NCBI GenBank assembly: GCA_016649675.1
Contig: JAENXG010000083.1
Coordinates: 1 to 9,223 of the forward strand
Direction: 5' to 3'
Source: Methyloceanibacter sp.
Lineage (GTDB): Bacteria > Pseudomonadota > Alphaproteobacteria > Rhizobiales > Methyloligellaceae
Length of the DNA stretch: 9,223 bases
Below the pieces are notes generated by a model that was not told the DNA's origin, searched no databases, and saw only the letters and a program-made list of their open reading frames with translations. A program made the position numbers and the translations under genes. Below are positions 7,265 to 9,223 of this stretch, one piece after another (position 1 is the first letter of the stretch; each line of letters starts with the position of its first letter).

Positions 7265-7982
7265 GCTCGCAGCCGCTTCCCGCCTCTAGCCCATTCGGCG
7301 CGCCCCAATCGTTGGCAGGCAGAGCTGCAAAGGGGGCGCCGAACTCCTGCTTCACCATGGAGAAGCGCGCCGGCACGTTTGAGTTCGCGTCGTACTCCAC
7401 GATCCAGAAATAATCGAAATTGTCGTCGGGCCAAGTCGCCGGCACGCCGGGCAGAATGTCGAGCTTGAGGAGCTGGCGGAGCGTTACCGGTTGGTCAGGG
7501 AATTTGGCCTCGAGCTCGGCGTTGGCGATGTGATGGTGCTCCCACACCATCACCACTGTCTTGCCGTCGAGCGCAGGGTTGGCGAGGATGTTGCGCGCCG
7601 CTTCCTGGGTGCGCTGGTTGAGCTGCTTGGTCAGACCGTCCTGGTCGAGCCCCGTCTCGGGCACCACCGAATAAAGGATGAGCGGCTTGTTCCAGCTCGC
7701 GACTGCGGGCGAGGCGAGCTCGAGCGTGTGCAGCGTGATGGCGAAGAAGAAGCCCGGCTCCTCGCCTGAGGCAAACAGGGACTTGGCGGCGCCACGGCCG
7801 AGATAATTGGCGGCAAGGGCCTTCGCCCTTTGCTGGCCGGTCTCGCAGAGCTTCCACTCGTCGGCCTTCTCACCGTGGCGCAGGATGATGATGCGGGCGG
7901 GCGCGGCCACCGCAATCGCCATCGATGCGGTAGCAAGAGCGGCTGCAAGAATGAACCGAGCAAGCATCTTCATGCACCTCAT
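7248..7982 (-). CDS. Exported histidine-phosphatase-like protein
   Basis: This protein of about 244 residues has a hydrophobic leader (LARFILAAALATASMAIAVAA) typical of a signal peptide, followed at once by IIILRHGEKADEW. The RHG is the phospho-accepting motif of the histidine phosphatase (phosphoglycerate mutase-like) superfamily. A second His cluster, VVMVWEHHHIA, lies where the family's second catalytic His is expected. The substrate is unknown. The chosen ATG at 7982 overlaps the hisG stop as TGATG, as at the hisZ-hisG junction. ATGs at 7973 and 7967 are alternatives, and the GAGGTG at about 7979-7974 is best spaced for the last. All three leave the signal peptide intact. It is probably cotranscribed with hisZ-hisG, but nothing links it biochemically to histidine synthesis. 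It ends inside the ABC transporter gene on the other strand. Confidence 0.8.
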   Translation of the reverse strand: MRCMKMLARFILAAALATASMAIAVAAPARIIILRHGEKADEWKLCETGQQRAKALAANYLGRGAAKSLFASGEEPGFFFAITLHTLELASPAVASWNKPLILYSVVPETGLDQDGLTKQLNQRTQEAARNILANPALDGKTVVMVWEHHHIANAELEAKFPDQPVTLRQLLKLDILPGVPATWPDDNFDYFWIVEYDANSNVPARFSMVKQEFGAPFAALPANDWGAPNGLEAGSGCELKSPN

Positions 7983-8680
7983 CAAGATTTCAGCCGCGAC
8001 AGGATCGCGTCGCGGAGCTTGGTGGCGCTCGTGTCCCACGAAGCGGCGCGGGAGGCAAAGAGATGCGCCTGCGACTTCAGGATCAGCCCGTCGGCCAGCA
8101 ACTTGAGATGATTAGCGCGGAGCGTCGTGCCGGTGGTGGTGATGTCCACGATCAGCTCGGCCGTCCCCGCCGCGGGCGTTGCCTCGGTGGCGCCGACGCT
8201 CTCGACGATGCGATAACCGGCGACGCCATTCGCCGCGAAGAAGCGGCGCGTCAGGTTCATATATTTGGTGGCGACGCGGAGGCGCCGTCCGTGCTGCCTC
8301 GCGAATTGCGCGGCGACATCCTCGAGGTCCGCCATGCTGGCGACATCGATCCAGCAGTCGGGGACGGCCACGACCACATCGGCCCGACCGAAGCCGAGCG
8401 GCCGCAAAAACTCGACCGAGCCGTCGACATCGGCGAGCGTCTCGCGGATCAGGTCCTCGCCGGTGATCCCTAAATGGACGCGCCCTGATTTCAGCTGATG
8501 CACGATCTCCGCCGCCGAGAGATAGACCACCTCGACGCCGTCAAGGCCGGCGAGCGCACCGCGATAGCCGCGCTCATGCCCGCTCTTGCGCAAAGGCAGC
8601 CCAGCCCGCTCGAACAGCTCTGACGCCGCGTCCTTCAGTCGCCCCTTCGAGGGGACCGCGATGGAGAGATTTGCCGCCAT
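7982..8680 (-). CDS. hisG: ATP phosphoribosyltransferase, short form (HisG)
   Basis: This enzyme joins ATP and PRPP to make phosphoribosyl-ATP, the committed first step of histidine synthesis, in the cytoplasm. At 232 residues it is the short form, lacking the C-terminal regulatory domain of the roughly 300-residue enzyme, and so depends on HisZ. Visible motifs are the N-terminal LSIAVPSKGRL (5-15), LGITGEDLI (70-78), LRVATKYMNLTRRFF (134-148), and the PRPP-binding loop ELIVDITTTGTTLRAN (175-190; D179, TTTGTT 181-186). The ATG at 8680 overlaps the hisZ stop as TGATG, implying translational coupling, with GAGAGGCGG just upstream as a possible ribosome site. Its own stop overlaps the candidate start of the phosphatase-like gene. 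The complete length and conserved loop suggest a functional enzyme. Confidence 0.97.
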   Translation of the reverse strand: MAANLSIAVPSKGRLKDAASELFERAGLPLRKSGHERGYRGALAGLDGVEVVYLSAAEIVHQLKSGRVHLGITGEDLIRETLADVDGSVEFLRPLGFGRADVVVAVPDCWIDVASMADLEDVAAQFARQHGRRLRVATKYMNLTRRFFAANGVAGYRIVESVGATEATPAAGTAELIVDITTTGTTLRANHLKLLADGLILKSQAHLFASRAASWDTSATKLRDAILSRLKS

Positions 8681-9223
8681 CAGGACCGCCTCTCGACGGC
8701 GGCGAGCAGCCGCTCGGTGTGGATGGCGGAGCCGATGGCGGGGACTTCGCGCGGGGCGCCGATATGGGCGAGCAGCCCGTCATAGCGGCCGCCGCCAGCG
8801 ATCTGGTCGGCATCGCGATCGCCTTCGGCCTCGATCTGGAACACGAGGCCGGAATAATATTCGAGGCTGCGGCCGAACTCGGTGGCGAAGGTGGAGGAGC
8901 TCAAATCGATGCCGCTTGCTTCGAGGCGTTCGAAGCGGCGGACGAGCGCATAAAGCGCGGGGCCGAGATCGAGGCCGGCACCTTTGGCGATCATGGCAAC
9001 GCGCTCGGCGGCCTCTTTCGGCGGACCAGAGACGGCAAGATAATAGTCGATGACGGTCGCGACCTCGCGCGGCAGCGGATCGGCGCGGAGGTCTGCTTCG
9101 TGGTCGAGTAGCCGCGCAGTGATCTCGCTCAATGTGCGGTTGCCAGACAGAGGCAGGGCTTGCCCCTCAAGGTAGACACCGACCAGTTCTTCCGCCCGCT
9201 CAGAGGAGAGGCCGGCAAGCCGG
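8680..9223 (-). CDS. hisZ: ATP phosphoribosyltransferase regulatory subunit HisZ, partial
   Basis: The frame is open to the right edge of the window, giving the last 180 residues before the TGA at 8680-8682; the N-terminal half lies outside. HisZ is a catalytically dead relative of class II histidyl-tRNA synthetase that assembles with short HisG and provides histidine feedback control. Support comes from the synthetase-like motif DQIAGGGRYDGLLAHIG, the SLEYYSGLVFQIEA segment (the family's Y-Y-[ST]-G motif), the C-terminal VPAIGSAIHTERLLAAVE, and the immediate hisG neighbour. The visible segment is in one uninterrupted frame through codons for RLAGLSSERAEELVGVYLEG at the edge, so the TTG at 9132 is internal and not a start. 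Full-length HisZ proteins are usually about 370-400 residues. Confidence 0.94.
   Translation of the reverse strand, partial: RLAGLSSERAEELVGVYLEGQALPLSGNRTLSEITARLLDHEADLRADPLPREVATVIDYYLAVSGPPKEAAERVAMIAKGAGLDLGPALYALVRRFERLEASGIDLSSSTFATEFGRSLEYYSGLVFQIEAEGDRDADQIAGGGRYDGLLAHIGAPREVPAIGSAIHTERLLAAVERRS

Overview
The window looks like chromosomal DNA from an alphaproteobacterium, probably of the order Hyphomicrobiales (Rhizobiales). It is GC-rich with strong GC bias at third codon positions. It has a CIRCE-controlled groESL operon, a BacA/BclA-like ABC transporter, an HWE-type sensor kinase, a short-form HisG paired with HisZ, and palindromic intergenic repeats of a kind I recall from Bradyrhizobium-like genomes. 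The species cannot be named from the sequence alone.

Layout from left to right. Positions 1-348 hold no gene I can support. On the minus strand, 349-1297 encodes a membrane-bound HWE histidine kinase whose reading frame is broken by what looks like one extra base in a GGG run at 1102-1104. A divergent intergenic region with a 14-bp inverted repeat (1378-1391) precedes a plus-strand gene for an exported catalase-related (SrpA-type) haem peroxidase (1509-2507). Next are two back-to-back gene ends: the C-terminal third of a TetR regulator (minus) and the last membrane segment of a drug-efflux permease (plus). They look like the scar of a deletion inside a divergent regulator/efflux pair.

The centre is the chaperonin operon: a TTGACA promoter that also resembles an RpoH promoter, a CIRCE operator, groES, a 138-bp spacer with two oppositely oriented palindromic repeats, groEL, and a strong intrinsic terminator. 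A 274-bp gene-poor stretch unusually rich in inverted repeats follows, ending in a perfect 10-bp inverted repeat 44 bp ahead of a full-length SbmA/BacA-type ABC transporter (5486-7264).

The right end is a minus-strand unit, hisZ (cut by the window edge) - hisG - an exported histidine-phosphatase-like protein, with TGATG stop/start overlaps at both junctions. Its last gene runs tail to tail into the ABC transporter gene with a 17-bp overlap.

Functionally the window combines housekeeping modules (protein folding, the first step of histidine synthesis) with envelope and stress functions (periplasmic peroxidase, peptide/cofactor transporter, sensor kinase). I see no complete mobile element, CRISPR array, tRNA or rRNA. 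I did not find a convincing new multi-gene system. The less ordinary signals are the deletion scar, the broken kinase and the structure-dense spacer before the ABC transporter.
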